Of a DNA stretch of 64,000 nt, positions 17,448 to 27,092 are shown piece by piece. Position 1 is the first letter of the stretch; the number at the start of each line of letters is the position of its first letter. The DNA is from CAYUYV01 sp964561475 (GTDB lineage: Bacteria > Pseudomonadota > Alphaproteobacteria > JAJFIK01), in assembly GCA_964561475.1 (NCBI GenBank), contig CAZLPU010000001.1, forward strand, positions 62,001 through 126,000, in the 5' to 3' direction. The translations under genes were made by a program, and so were the position numbers. Under the pieces are notes generated by a model that made no database searches, had not been told where the DNA came from, and worked only from the letters and a program-made list of their open reading frames with translations.

Positions 17448-20400
17448 ATGGCGACTTTCACGGTCACGGCTGTCACGGATCAGGTTTTCGAAGGCGGCAG
17501 CCTCGCGGATGCGAGTGCGGATGGTCTCTCCCTCAGGGAGGCGCTGGGGTTCGCCAACGCAAATGGGGTTCCCAACACGATCCTTTTCGATGAAAGCCTC
17601 GCGGGCGAGATGCTGGTCCTGACCGAGGGCGCCCTGCTGATCACCTCCGACCTTGTCATCGATGGCGACATTGATGGCGACGGTGATGGTGATGTCACGG
17701 TCAGTGGCGGCGACGCATCCCGGATCTTCAACATACTTGTTGGTACAGTCACCATTGATGCCCTGACGATGCGGGACGGCAATGCTGCCGGAGACACGGG
17801 CGACGGCGGCGCAATCCTGATCGAGGCCGGCGGGCAGGTTGAAATTTCCAACAGTACAGTGACGGACAACAGCGCGGGCCGCAATGGCGGCGCGATTGCC
17901 GTACGCGATGGTGATGGTCAACCTGAGAACTCATCCGTCCTCACCTTGAGCAATTCCACAGTGGCGGACAATATCGCCGCAGGCGGGGGCGGTGGTGTCT
18001 TTGTCGGCAACGGCGCCATTGGAACCATTACGGACTCATCCGTTGCGTCGAATGATGCGGAACTGGCTGGCGGCGGCGTCTTCATTGCTGGAGGCATGCT
18101 GACCGTCGCGGACTCCACCGTTGGCGGAAACGTGGTTGATGCCGGAACCGGCGGAGGGATTGCCCAGGAGGGCGGGACCCTTGTCCTCTCCAATGGGGTC
18201 ATTTCCGGAAACACGGCCATCACCCAGGGCGGCGGCGGAGTCTCAAGCGCCGGTGAGGATGCGAGCCTTTCCGTGGCCAACACCACCGTGTCCGGCAACA
18301 GGGCGGCGGGCGACGGCGGCGGCATCCTCATGGACGGCGGGGATGCTGAGATCGTCAAATCCACCATCAGCAGCAATCAATCCTACCAATCTGGAGGCGG
18401 ATTAAAAGTAAGTGGCGGTGGGCTGACGGTGTTGAGTTCCACTGTCAGCGGCAATCAGGCTTCCCTGGGTGGTGGCGGAATCTCCCATCGCAGTGATGAA
18501 GTCCTTGTCATCACCAATGGGACTGTCTCCGGCAATACAACACTCAATGGCAATGGCGGCGGTCTGGATGCCGGTCAGGCCACGACCATTACCAGCAGTA
18601 CCTTTTCCGGCAATCTGGCTGCGAGCGGCACTGGCGGCGGCATCTACTCCCAGGATTATTTCACCACCCTGACCAATACGATTGTTGCCGGGAACGCGGA
18701 TGCCGCCGGGGCCGCTTCGCCGGGAGCGGATTTTACCGCGAATGGCGATGATGTGCCTGCGGACATTTTCGGCGGCCTCAATATTCTAGGGACCTTGTCT
18801 CAGGGCCTGTCCCAATCGGCCGACCCCGCCGTCCTCGGTCTCGGAGCGGGCAACGGCTACACATTGAATGATGTGTTTGAAGTGGTCGGCCCCGATGCCA
18901 GTTCCGGTGTGGCAGCCGCGGGTGTCCTGACCGGACAGGGTGGGCCAGTCGACACCATTGCCCTTGCCCGCTTTGGCATCGCCGTTGACGCTGGCGTCGC
19001 GCTCGACCTTCCTCTCGATACGAATGACATTGACGATGATGCCAACACGACAGAACCCTTACCCCTTGATGCCCGTGGATTGACCCGGGTTGACGGCGCT
19101 GACTTGGATGTTGGCGCATTCGAGGTGCAAGCGGACAATTCCGGCCAGACATTCATCGTCACCACAACCGAAGATCAAGCCTTCGTGGGGGGCTCTCTGG
19201 AAGAGGCATCCGCAGACGGATTGTCCCTGCGGGAGGCCATCGGCTTTGCCTCGGAAGATGAGCTGGCGGACATCATCCTTTTCGACGAGGCCCTCGGCGG
19301 CGAAACGATCACGCTGAGCGGCACGGACCTGGCGATCAATACCCGGCTCTCGATCAGTGGAGATGTGGACGGTGATTTCGGTCCCGACATCACCATCGAC
19401 GGCGATGGGGCAAGCCGGATATTCAGTATCGGCCAGAACGACCTTGGTTTTTCAGTCGAAGTTACTCTGGTAAACCTTGCCCTCGTGAATGGCTCGGCCG
19501 CCTCCGGGGGAGGGATGGAGATTGCCGGCGGCACCGATGTCACCCTCCGGAACATCCAGGTCTCCGCGTCGGAGGCAACAGATGGTGATGGTGGTGCCAT
19601 CCAGAACACGGGCTTCCTGCGAATTGAAGGCGGCACCCTGTCCGGCAACAGCGCGTCCGGCAGCGGCGGCGGTCTTCAGAATAACGGCATCGCCATTCTT
19701 TCCAATGTTGCGTTCACTGAAAACACGGCTGCCATAGCGGGGGGAGGGCTCTCCAATGTGGCGGCCCTGAGCGGTTATGGCCTCTTGGTCGATGACAACC
19801 AGGCCGTCCTGGGTGGCGGCATCTACAATGCCAACCCCGGAGCAAATCCGTTCTTCGGCATGCTCCTGACAAGCTCATCCGTATCCGGAAACACTGCAGA
19901 CAGCAGCGGTGGGGGCATTGCGAATACGGATGGGGCCAGTCTCACCATTTACAGGGCATCGGTATCCGACAATCAGGCCCTGGGTGTGCAGATCCTGGGC
20001 GGCGAGCCATCCGGATATGGCGGCGGCCTCTTCAACGATCAGGACAGCACGCTGATCGTCACCAATACAACCTTTGCCAGCAACAGTGCCAACCAGTCCG
20101 GCGGCGGTCTCCAGAATAACGGCACCGCGCAGGCAACCCAGATCACTCTGTCCGGGAATTATGCTGACAATGCCGAGGGATTGGCGGCTCCGGCTGGCGG
20201 TCTGTCGAGTGCGAACGGATCCACCACCCTGAGCAATTCCATCATCGCCGGCAATGGCGCCCAGGGCGTCGATGGTCCCGGTGCGGAGATCGCCGGTGAT
20301 GGAGATGCCGTCACTTTGTTGCTTGAGGGCACCAACCTTCTGGGCGCCACACCTGAGGGGTTCCAGGTCGATCTGGACACGGTGGATGACATTATTTTCG

Positions 20401-23400
20401 GCATTGGCAACAGTTTCGATCTGTCCGATGTCTTCGCGGCCGTCATTCCCATTGCGGATACTGGGATCGAAGGCGGTGAGCTCGCCGACAATGGGGCTTT
20501 CGTTCAGACGATTGCCCTGACGGACGGTTTTGGAAACCCGGCGATCGGCTCTGGGGATGCGGATCGCCTTTCGGAACTCATCACCGGGATCAATTTCAAC
20601 GGTGACGGAGATTTGACGGGCACCGTAGTGTCCGATGCCCGGGGACAGCCTCGGGGTGAAAACCCGGATCTGGGTGCTTTCGAAATTGACGAAGCTGCGA
20701 TTACACCCGGCACCTTGTCCATTGCGGTGGTGGATGGGGATCTGAATGAGGGCGACGCGGAAACCGTACCCTTCACATTCGAAATCAGCCGCACCGGCGG
20801 TAGTGACGGCTCCGTCAGTGTAGATCTGGTCGTTTCCGGCGCCGGTGAGGATGGGGCGGAAGCGGATGACTTCGATGGCGGTGTTTTTCTCGCCGACACG
20901 GTTACCTTCGCCGATGGTGAAACCAGCCAGATTGTGACGGTCCGTGTTGCGGGCGATGAGATACTGGAGGCCGACGAAGGCTTTGTGGTCACCTTGTCCA
21001 ACCCGACCGGCGGTGCAGAGCTTGGAGCCGCAACGGCCAACGGCACGATCCGCAATGACGATCAGGCGGGAACACTGAACATCGAGGCCATCGCCGGTGA
21101 TCAGGATGAGGGCAATGACGGTCTCACCGGTTTCACCTACCGGATCAGCCGGACAGGCGGAACGGAAGGGGCGGTCACTGTGGATGTCACCGTGTCCGGA
21201 ACAGGGGGCAACCCGGCGGATGCCGATGATTTCGAAAATGGTATTCTGCCTGCGCAGACGGTGATCTTGGAGAACGGGGAAGCCGAGACGATCTTCACTG
21301 TCCAGGTTTCCGGCGACGCAGATGTGGAAGGGGACGAAACATTCAGCGTCACTCTCTCAAACCCCGTTGGAAGTATTGATCTGGGGGCAGAGGAGGCGAC
21401 GGGAACCATCCGGGACGACGATACCGCCGGGCTCCTGACACTCGAAGCAATCGCGGCAGAGGAAGCGGAAGGCAATACCGGAACCACCAATTTCACCTTC
21501 CGTGTCAGCCGTTCCGGCGCACTGGATGCCAGTGTGGGCGTGGATTTCGTGGTCACCGGAAGCGGGGACATTGCGGCCGTAGCCAGTGACTTTGCCGGAG
21601 CGATTCTGCCAACGGGCAGCGTTGTGCTCGACGAGGGTGAGGCTGAGACCGTTATCACCGTCGAAGTGGCTGGCGATCGGGTCGAAGAGGGTGATGAAGC
21701 CTTCACAGTGACCCTGGTCAATCCCACAGGCGGTGTCGAACTGGGCACAACAGTCTCAGCAACCGGATTGATCATCAATGACGATGAACCGGGCACACTG
21801 AGCATCGAACCCGTGTCAAACGATGGGCTCGAAGGCAATAGCGGGACAACGGACTTTACCTTCCGTATCAATCGTACGGGCGGCGATTTGGGGATGGTCA
21901 CAGCGGATTTCACCGTGGCAGGTTCGGGCGAAAATCCGGCTGAGGCTGATGACTTCAGCGGCGGCACTTTCCCATCGGGCACAATCACCCTGGATGACGG
22001 CGAGACGGAAACCCTGATCAGCATTCCCGTGAATGGCGATGCGGTCAGCGAATTGGACGAGACCTTCACCGTCACCCTCTCCAGTCCAGGTGGCGGAGCG
22101 GACCTTGGAACCGATACGGCCTCTGGCACAATCCGCAATGATGAATTGCCCGGTGTTCTCAGTGTGGAACTGGTGGACGGTGATCGTCCGGAGGGAGATG
22201 AGGGTCCCTCACCCTTCAGTTTCCGCGTTGTCCGGACCGAAGGTAGTCAGGGAACGGTGTCGGCTGACTTTGTTGTTTCCGGATCGGGAGCGACCCCGGC
22301 CGACGCGGACGACTTTGCCGGAGGTTTGTTTCCCACGGGGACGGTCACCCTTGAGGATGGTCAGACAGAGTCTGTCATAACGTTTGATGTCAACGGTGAC
22401 CAGGATCTTGAGGTGGACGAGGACTACACCATCACCCTGGCCAATCCCGGCGGTGGTGCAGATCTCGGCACGGCAAGCGTCAGCGGGGTGATCCGCGATG
22501 ACGACGCTGATGACGGCATTCCAGGTGTTCTGAGTATTGATCTGATCAGTGCGGAGATAGATGAGGGGGACCGGGGGACTACCGAGGTTACGTTCCGTAT
22601 CAGCCGCGCGGACGGAAATGCTGGTGTCGTTACCGTCGACTTTGCGGTGTCCGGGTCTGGTGATGATCCGGTGAGTGCTGATGACTTCGAGGGTGGCATC
22701 CTGCCCGCAGGTACCGTAGTCCTGGAGGATGGTGAGGCGGACGCCACATTCAGCTTCGCCGTCCAGGGCGACAGCGACGTCGAGGCAGACGAAGAGTTCA
22801 CGGTCACGCTCGCCAACCCCACTGGCGGCGCATCCATCGATAGCGGTTCAGTGACGGGCATTATCAGCAATGATGATACGGATCCCGATGGCGGTGATGG
22901 TGGCAGCACCGGCCAGCCCACTGCAAATGCGGATGCATTCACGGTGCGGAGGGATCAGATTCTCACGGGTAACGTGCTCGATGACCAGGGCGGCGGCGCC
23001 GATCTTGATCCGCAAGGAGAGGGACTCACGGTCAGTGAGGATCTCGGTCCTGCGAATGGCATCCTCGACCTGAATGCGGATGGCAGTTTTACCTATGAGC
23101 CGAATGCGGACTTTGTCGGTCAGGACCGGTTTATCTATCGGGTTGCGGATGGTGATGGCGATACCGCAACGGCCCTGGTGACGATAACTGTCGAGGGGGT
23201 GGGAACCTTTTATGAAGTCGAGTCGGTGATCGCGCCCTCTGGAGATTTCGAAGGCACCCTGGTGAACAGCCGACGGCAGATTACGGTCACGCGGAACGGT
23301 GATCTCTCCGTACCCGGCAGTGTGGAGTTGACCGTATCTGGAACGGGAGACAATCCTACCACGGACAGTGATTTCATAGGCGATGTTACCTCTCGGCTGG

Positions 23401-24341
23401 TTGAGTTTGCGCCAGGCCAAAGCAGGAAAGTCTTTGCACTGGATGTGTTCGGCGACAGCGGCGAAGAACAGGACGAGACCTACCTGGTCAGCCTTGCAAA
23501 TCCGGTCAACGGGACGCTTCCGGCATCCGTGGGGGAGCCGGTGCTGGCCACAATCATTGACGATGACGGCATCGCGGAGATTCGTATTGATGGTCCCGAA
23601 GGCTCGCCACCGGAAACCGTCGGCCGTGTGATCGATGCGAGTTTTGTTTTCGGTCCTGTTCAAGGTACGGACGGGGATGATCTGGTTGTCGGTGGGGAGC
23701 GCCGGGATCAATTGTCCGCAGGGCCGGGCGCCGATCAGATGGCTGGCGGGGCAGGCAACGACTTCATGGCCGGGGAAGAGGGCGATGACCTGATTTCAGG
23801 CGGTGCCGGCAATGATCGTCTGTTCGGTGATGAAGGCGATGATTTCCTCTTCGGCGATCACGGCAATGACCGGATCTTTGGCGGCATCGGCAATGATTCC
23901 ATCGATGGCGGCGAGGGGCGGGATAAGGCCCGCGCCGGCAACGGCGATGACACGATCGAAGGCGGTGCTGGCAAGGATCGCCTGTTCGGTGAGGGCGGGA
24001 ATGACGGCATCAAGGGCGGTGCGGGCAAAGACCGGCTGGAGGGAGGCACTGGACAGGATACGCTTTCAGGCGGAGCTGACCGGGATAAACTGCGCGGTGG
24101 CAGTGATGCGGACACCTTCATCTATCTCCCGGGTGATGGCCGGGATACGATCCGGGATTTCGAGCCGGGCGTGGACAAGATTGATCTCACCGGCATTCCA
24201 AGCATTGAAAGTTTCGATGACCTGGTTGCCCTTCTGGTCAGTCCATCCGGACGCGTACGGTTTGATTTCGGCGCCGGAGACATCCTGGATATTCGCGGGC
24301 TGAAGGTCGAAGATCTGAATGAGGCTGACTTCATTCTGTGA
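17448..24341 (+). CDS. Giant repetitive RTX protein: beta-helix, Calx-beta, cadherin-like domain
   Basis: A 2297-residue protein, probably surface or secreted. Residues 2-565 and 568-1085 are two homologous modules, each starting with a CSLREA-type motif (DGLSLREA) and continuing as parallel beta-helix repeats rich in SGNxAxxGGGG. Residues 1088-1820 hold six Calx-beta repeats of about 120 residues. A cadherin-like/VCBS domain follows (about 1824-1918), then a diverged Calx-beta unit (1921-2038), about a dozen RTX nonapeptides of GGxGxDxLx type (2073-2226) and a C-terminal region resembling type I secretion signals. There is no N-terminal signal peptide, consistent with T1SS export. No T1SS ABC transporter gene is nearby. 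ATG 17448 is preferred because AGGTGAG precedes it; GTG 17436 is an alternative. Confidence 0.9.
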   Translation: MATFTVTAVTDQVFEGGSLADASADGLSLREALGFANANGVPNTILFDESLAGEMLVLTEGALLITSDLVIDGDIDGDGDGDVTVSGGDASRIFNILVGTVTIDALTMRDGNAAGDTGDGGAILIEAGGQVEISNSTVTDNSAGRNGGAIAVRDGDGQPENSSVLTLSNSTVADNIAAGGGGGVFVGNGAIGTITDSSVASNDAELAGGGVFIAGGMLTVADSTVGGNVVDAGTGGGIAQEGGTLVLSNGVISGNTAITQGGGGVSSAGEDASLSVANTTVSGNRAAGDGGGILMDGGDAEIVKSTISSNQSYQSGGGLKVSGGGLTVLSSTVSGNQASLGGGGISHRSDEVLVITNGTVSGNTTLNGNGGGLDAGQATTITSSTFSGNLAASGTGGGIYSQDYFTTLTNTIVAGNADAAGAASPGADFTANGDDVPADIFGGLNILGTLSQGLSQSADPAVLGLGAGNGYTLNDVFEVVGPDASSGVAAAGVLTGQGGPVDTIALARFGIAVDAGVALDLPLDTNDIDDDANTTEPLPLDARGLTRVDGADLDVGAFEVQADNSGQTFIVTTTEDQAFVGGSLEEASADGLSLREAIGFASEDELADIILFDEALGGETITLSGTDLAINTRLSISGDVDGDFGPDITIDGDGASRIFSIGQNDLGFSVEVTLVNLALVNGSAASGGGMEIAGGTDVTLRNIQVSASEATDGDGGAIQNTGFLRIEGGTLSGNSASGSGGGLQNNGIAILSNVAFTENTAAIAGGGLSNVAALSGYGLLVDDNQAVLGGGIYNANPGANPFFGMLLTSSSVSGNTADSSGGGIANTDGASLTIYRASVSDNQALGVQILGGEPSGYGGGLFNDQDSTLIVTNTTFASNSANQSGGGLQNNGTAQATQITLSGNYADNAEGLAAPAGGLSSANGSTTLSNSIIAGNGAQGVDGPGAEIAGDGDAVTLLLEGTNLLGATPEGFQVDLDTVDDIIFGIGNSFDLSDVFAAVIPIADTGIEGGELADNGAFVQTIALTDGFGNPAIGSGDADRLSELITGINFNGDGDLTGTVVSDARGQPRGENPDLGAFEIDEAAITPGTLSIAVVDGDLNEGDAETVPFTFEISRTGGSDGSVSVDLVVSGAGEDGAEADDFDGGVFLADTVTFADGETSQIVTVRVAGDEILEADEGFVVTLSNPTGGAELGAATANGTIRNDDQAGTLNIEAIAGDQDEGNDGLTGFTYRISRTGGTEGAVTVDVTVSGTGGNPADADDFENGILPAQTVILENGEAETIFTVQVSGDADVEGDETFSVTLSNPVGSIDLGAEEATGTIRDDDTAGLLTLEAIAAEEAEGNTGTTNFTFRVSRSGALDASVGVDFVVTGSGDIAAVASDFAGAILPTGSVVLDEGEAETVITVEVAGDRVEEGDEAFTVTLVNPTGGVELGTTVSATGLIINDDEPGTLSIEPVSNDGLEGNSGTTDFTFRINRTGGDLGMVTADFTVAGSGENPAEADDFSGGTFPSGTITLDDGETETLISIPVNGDAVSELDETFTVTLSSPGGGADLGTDTASGTIRNDELPGVLSVELVDGDRPEGDEGPSPFSFRVVRTEGSQGTVSADFVVSGSGATPADADDFAGGLFPTGTVTLEDGQTESVITFDVNGDQDLEVDEDYTITLANPGGGADLGTASVSGVIRDDDADDGIPGVLSIDLISAEIDEGDRGTTEVTFRISRADGNAGVVTVDFAVSGSGDDPVSADDFEGGILPAGTVVLEDGEADATFSFAVQGDSDVEADEEFTVTLANPTGGASIDSGSVTGIISNDDTDPDGGDGGSTGQPTANADAFTVRRDQILTGNVLDDQGGGADLDPQGEGLTVSEDLGPANGILDLNADGSFTYEPNADFVGQDRFIYRVADGDGDTATALVTITVEGVGTFYEVESVIAPSGDFEGTLVNSRRQITVTRNGDLSVPGSVELTVSGTGDNPTTDSDFIGDVTSRLVEFAPGQSRKVFALDVFGDSGEEQDETYLVSLANPVNGTLPASVGEPVLATIIDDDGIAEIRIDGPEGSPPETVGRVIDASFVFGPVQGTDGDDLVVGGERRDQLSAGPGADQMAGGAGNDFMAGEEGDDLISGGAGNDRLFGDEGDDFLFGDHGNDRIFGGIGNDSIDGGEGRDKARAGNGDDTIEGGAGKDRLFGEGGNDGIKGGAGKDRLEGGTGQDTLSGGADRDKLRGGSDADTFIYLPGDGRDTIRDFEPGVDKIDLTGIPSIESFDDLVALLVSPSGRVRFDFGAGDILDIRGLKVEDLNEADFIL
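20709..22880 (+). repeat. Six in-frame Calx-beta repeats with about 360-bp period
   Basis: Six repeats begin with a G[TV]L[SNT][IVL] strand at about 20709, 21069, 21429, 21792, 22152 and 22524. Spacings are 360, 360, 363, 360 and 372 bp. Each contains an EG-[ND] turn, a F-x-[IV]-x-R segment, an ADDF acidic loop, a DxxxExDE calcium-ligand motif and a closing GxIxNDD. The regular length with diverged sequence indicates duplication followed by selection to keep domain length, and gives substrate for recombination. Confidence 0.85.
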
Positions 24342-24355
24342 TTTTTGAGGTCAAA

Positions 24356-24374
24356 CGCCGGCAGCGTGCCGGCA
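24356..24374 (+). terminator. Hairpin after the giant RTX gene
   Basis: GCCGGCA (24357-24363), a GCG loop and TGCCGGC (24367-24373) form a perfect 7-bp stem 15 nt after the stop codon. It is followed by ATGGGG, not a T run, so intrinsic termination would be inefficient. It lies between the giant gene and the convergent 554-residue gene. Confidence 0.4.
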
Positions 24375-24414
24375 TGGGGTGAGTGTAGGGGGCACCACCG
24401 AAAGCGAGGCCAAG

Positions 24415-26079
24415 TCAGTGTCCGTTGTCAGTAGGGGAGAGTGTATCCGTGCTGCCATTGCCATCGTGACCGGCATGGAACTCCACCGTAATCAGATCGT
24501 GGCCTCGCTGGAGGCGGACATTGCCCAGCCGGTCCTGAACGAAATTGATCGCGCGGTCATCGCAAAGCTGTGACAAGGGCATGGTCTTTGGACGACCATG
24601 CTTGTCGGTTTTCAGGGTTTCGTGTTCATTCCACTGATTTTTCCGAGTGATGTCGTACCCGTCGTAAAGTTCGAATTGCAGACGATCTTTCAGATTGCCC
24701 TTGATCTGGACTTTGGGCTCATTCTCTTTCTGGAGAATTGCGAGGCAGATGAAGCAGACGCAATAGAGCTTGTTGTTGAGGCGCTCCCCACGGTTTTCCT
24801 CGAGCAGATCCTGGGCCCGTTGCTGGACCATCTCCCTGACTTCACCGGGCGGTGCCTTGCTTGCAACTGATGGGAGGGCCGCCTCTTCCAAAATGGTGGT
24901 AATGCGGCGGAGCTGGGCATCCATGTAGATCTTCATCAGCTCACAGACGCTGCGCCGGTCCTCGTCATAGAGTTCCACCTCAAGGGAGATATCGTACCCT
25001 ATAATCCGTTCACGGATGATAAATCCGGTGGCCGGACCATCCGTGTTTTGGAAGAGGTAGGTGGGAGAACCATTGTTGTCCGGTCCGCCATTTGCGGCCG
25101 AGGGCGTTTCCGAGACGCTCAGATCGACAATCCGGTGGGGCGCAAGCAGGATTTCACAGTACTTCTGCACGGCATCCCGAAAATCTCCGGTTCGCGTCCT
25201 GCGCCACGCCAGCAAGTGGGAGGCGGCATAGGCTTCCCGCTGCTGCTCCAATGTCTGACGAATGAGATCACCGATTTCCGACAGATACCCAAGCGTTTCG
25301 TCCAGGTTTTTCCTGAGACGACTGATGTCTCCACCCATCAACACAGTTAGGAAACCTTGGAAGCGTCCGGATTGCCAAAGAGGTTGTCGCCACCGCCAAC
25401 TGGTCCCGGGCTCAAGACAATGCATGATCGGTGACCGCGGTATTTTCACTCCAGCTTCAATCTCCTCCCGGAATAGATTGAGTGCATTCGTAATCTTCTC
25501 TACAGAAAAACCGGACCAGGGTCCTAAGTACATTAGCTCGATCGCAGCGCGAAGATTTGTTTCCAGTAAGACTTCCGATGGGATTTTTTTGTATTCTTGT
25601 GCAAAGCCATCGTACACATCATGAAGATATGCTTGACGCTCGAATGGAATTCCTTTTTGCATCAGAATTTGAAATTCGACGGTGTAGTAAATCTCATCTG
25701 GCCACGGTGAGATATCAGAAAAATTTATTCCACGTATGAAAGATTCATCGACTGGGAAGCTTTCATCTATGAAATTCGGTAATAATGGAATCAGGTGTGA
25801 GCGTAATTTCCGGAACGCCTCAACCATTTGTGCGATGTTCCGATAGTTTTCCGCAACTTGAGAGACTGAACGCACGAAATTACGAAATGGAGATACGCCG
25901 TATTTTTGCCTATAATTCAACAGTGAGTTTCTTTCGGGGTTGAACCAATGGACAAGTACCCATCCATGGGGTCGAACCAATCCAGGTTGAGCAATTATGC
26001 TGACGCCCGCACTTTCCAATGCGGATTGAGCTGCTGCCAAGCACTGTTCAATTGTTGTTTGAGACGATTCCGTAAACAT
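24415..26079 (-). CDS. Unrecognised 554-residue protein
   Basis: I do not recognise this protein. It has no signal peptide or membrane segment and looks cytoplasmic. Visible features are an N-terminal HGWVLVHWFNPERNS segment, a middle part rich in Trp and Arg (SWRWRQPLWQSGRFQGF near residue 225), a helical stretch rich in Leu and Gln (residues 240-290), a Cys cluster LYCVCFIC near residue 445, and a C-terminus ending in a His/Asp/Gly tail. The 3' half has host-like GC, while the 5' part (about 25500-26079) is clearly AT-rich. The ATG at 26079 has only a weak GAGA site, so the start is uncertain. It is convergent with the giant RTX gene. Confidence 0.7.
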   Translation of the reverse strand: MFTESSQTTIEQCLAAAQSALESAGVSIIAQPGLVRPHGWVLVHWFNPERNSLLNYRQKYGVSPFRNFVRSVSQVAENYRNIAQMVEAFRKLRSHLIPLLPNFIDESFPVDESFIRGINFSDISPWPDEIYYTVEFQILMQKGIPFERQAYLHDVYDGFAQEYKKIPSEVLLETNLRAAIELMYLGPWSGFSVEKITNALNLFREEIEAGVKIPRSPIMHCLEPGTSWRWRQPLWQSGRFQGFLTVLMGGDISRLRKNLDETLGYLSEIGDLIRQTLEQQREAYAASHLLAWRRTRTGDFRDAVQKYCEILLAPHRIVDLSVSETPSAANGGPDNNGSPTYLFQNTDGPATGFIIRERIIGYDISLEVELYDEDRRSVCELMKIYMDAQLRRITTILEEAALPSVASKAPPGEVREMVQQRAQDLLEENRGERLNNKLYCVCFICLAILQKENEPKVQIKGNLKDRLQFELYDGYDITRKNQWNEHETLKTDKHGRPKTMPLSQLCDDRAINFVQDRLGNVRLQRGHDLITVEFHAGHDGNGSTDTLSPTDNGH

Positions 26080-26573
26080 ATTTCTCGCAATGGTGTTATT
26101 TCATCGAGTTCGTCCCCTGAACCTCTACAACATTTTGACGCAATTCAAAAAATTTTGAAAGATACAAAATTGTGCCAATTGGTCTAAATAAATGTTGTGA
26201 AGCGGGTTACGTGGAAGGGCAGGGGAGAACTCGATCGGGAGTCAACTTGACGAAAAATTAAATTGGCCAAGTCATGTGCCAATCCCAATAGGTCACTTTA
26301 CCTGATTGCAGAATATAGCATCATTCGAATTAAGTGGTGTCAAGATGCTAGACTCACGTGCAAACGAGTACGAAAGTGTCTGAAATGCGAGGCCCGGAAC
26401 ACTCCCCACAAACATCATGGTAGACGGAATAGAGTGATGCTATTCAAATAATCTTTTCAACACTTGTCGGGATAAATATAGTTAATTCGAAAGACAATTT
26501 TTCAAGAAGGGGTATGTTCATAGTCATAAAATGGACGCTTTAACCAGTCAAGTAAAGCGCCCATTGCTTTGAT
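26080..26573. other. AT-rich intergenic region
   Basis: Nearly 500 bases of AT-rich sequence upstream of the 554-residue gene and downstream of the 79-residue gene. Short frames exist but none has a ribosome site or family resemblance. Its base composition differs sharply from the rest of the window, marking it as part of a probable acquired segment. Confidence 0.5.
26525..26564 (-). terminator. Rho-independent terminator of the 79-residue gene
   Basis: On the minus strand the hairpin pairs ATGG and CGCTTTA (26531-26534, 26536-26542) with TAAAGCG and CCAT (26553-26559, 26561-26564). One A-C mismatch interrupts the stem and the loop is 10 nt. Reading leftward it is followed by TTTTA. It begins 10 nt after the stop of the 79-residue gene, where a terminator would be expected. 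Confidence 0.65.
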
Positions 26574-26813
26574 TTACGCCTGTTGAAACTTTATGTCAGC
26601 AACAAGCCCGCGTGGTATTTCTATAACAGTCTCATCTTCCGCGACACGACCGCTCGGAAGTATATCTCTCAAATCCGGACTTACTACCTTTCCAATAACG
26701 AGAAGTGTGCCCTCGCTTGTTTCAAAAACACTTGGGCATCCTGGACCTGCCACACAAAGGTAGGCGTCAGGAGTTAGTTCGGCACGGATCGTCTTTTTTT
26801 TATCGGCAAGCAC
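26574..26813 (-). CDS. Small uncharacterised protein (79 residues)
   Basis: A short gene with good signals: a GTG start with GGAG 7-10 nt upstream, and a terminator hairpin 10 nt after the stop. The product has no signal peptide. A core of the form CVAGPGCPSVFETSEGTLLVIG is followed by a GRVAEDETVIEIPRGLV segment. This looks like a compact beta-rich domain with two nearby cysteines that could bind metal or form a disulfide. I cannot assign a function. It sits alone in the AT-rich island, so it may be a regulator or accessory of an acquired element. Confidence 0.6.
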   Translation of the reverse strand: MLADKKKTIRAELTPDAYLCVAGPGCPSVFETSEGTLLVIGKVVSPDLRDILPSGRVAEDETVIEIPRGLVADIKFQQA

Positions 26814-26914
26814 AAGAAGTCTCCACGATCTCTGCAGTTTTATTTCTGTACTGCTTTAAGGTTAAGGGGGTGGCTAAGTGGCGCCATTACACATGTCGCA
26901 CCAACCGATTTGAA

Positions 26915-26948
26915 TCAACAAAAGACCCGCAGTTGCCTGCAGGTCTTT
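26915..26948 (-). terminator. Orphan terminator-like hairpin, minus strand
   Basis: AAAGACC (26921-26927) pairs with GGTCTTT (26942-26948), and after one C-A mismatch GCAG pairs with CTGC around a TTGC loop. On the minus strand the stem is followed by TTTTGTT-like sequence, the form of an intrinsic terminator. No recognised minus-strand gene ends here, so it may end an unannotated transcript from the right or insulate the 79-residue gene. Confidence 0.5.
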
Positions 26949-27092
26949 CGAGCATAGAACGCATTAATAGATTACAACTGATGCGCCGGAAGTAAAACGA
27001 TCAACCGCAACGATCAGCACGTACCGTGGCGGCAGGCTAAAAATAAGTTATAAAAGTTTGTAAAATTTTGACGAGGGGCCACGCAGAAGGTG

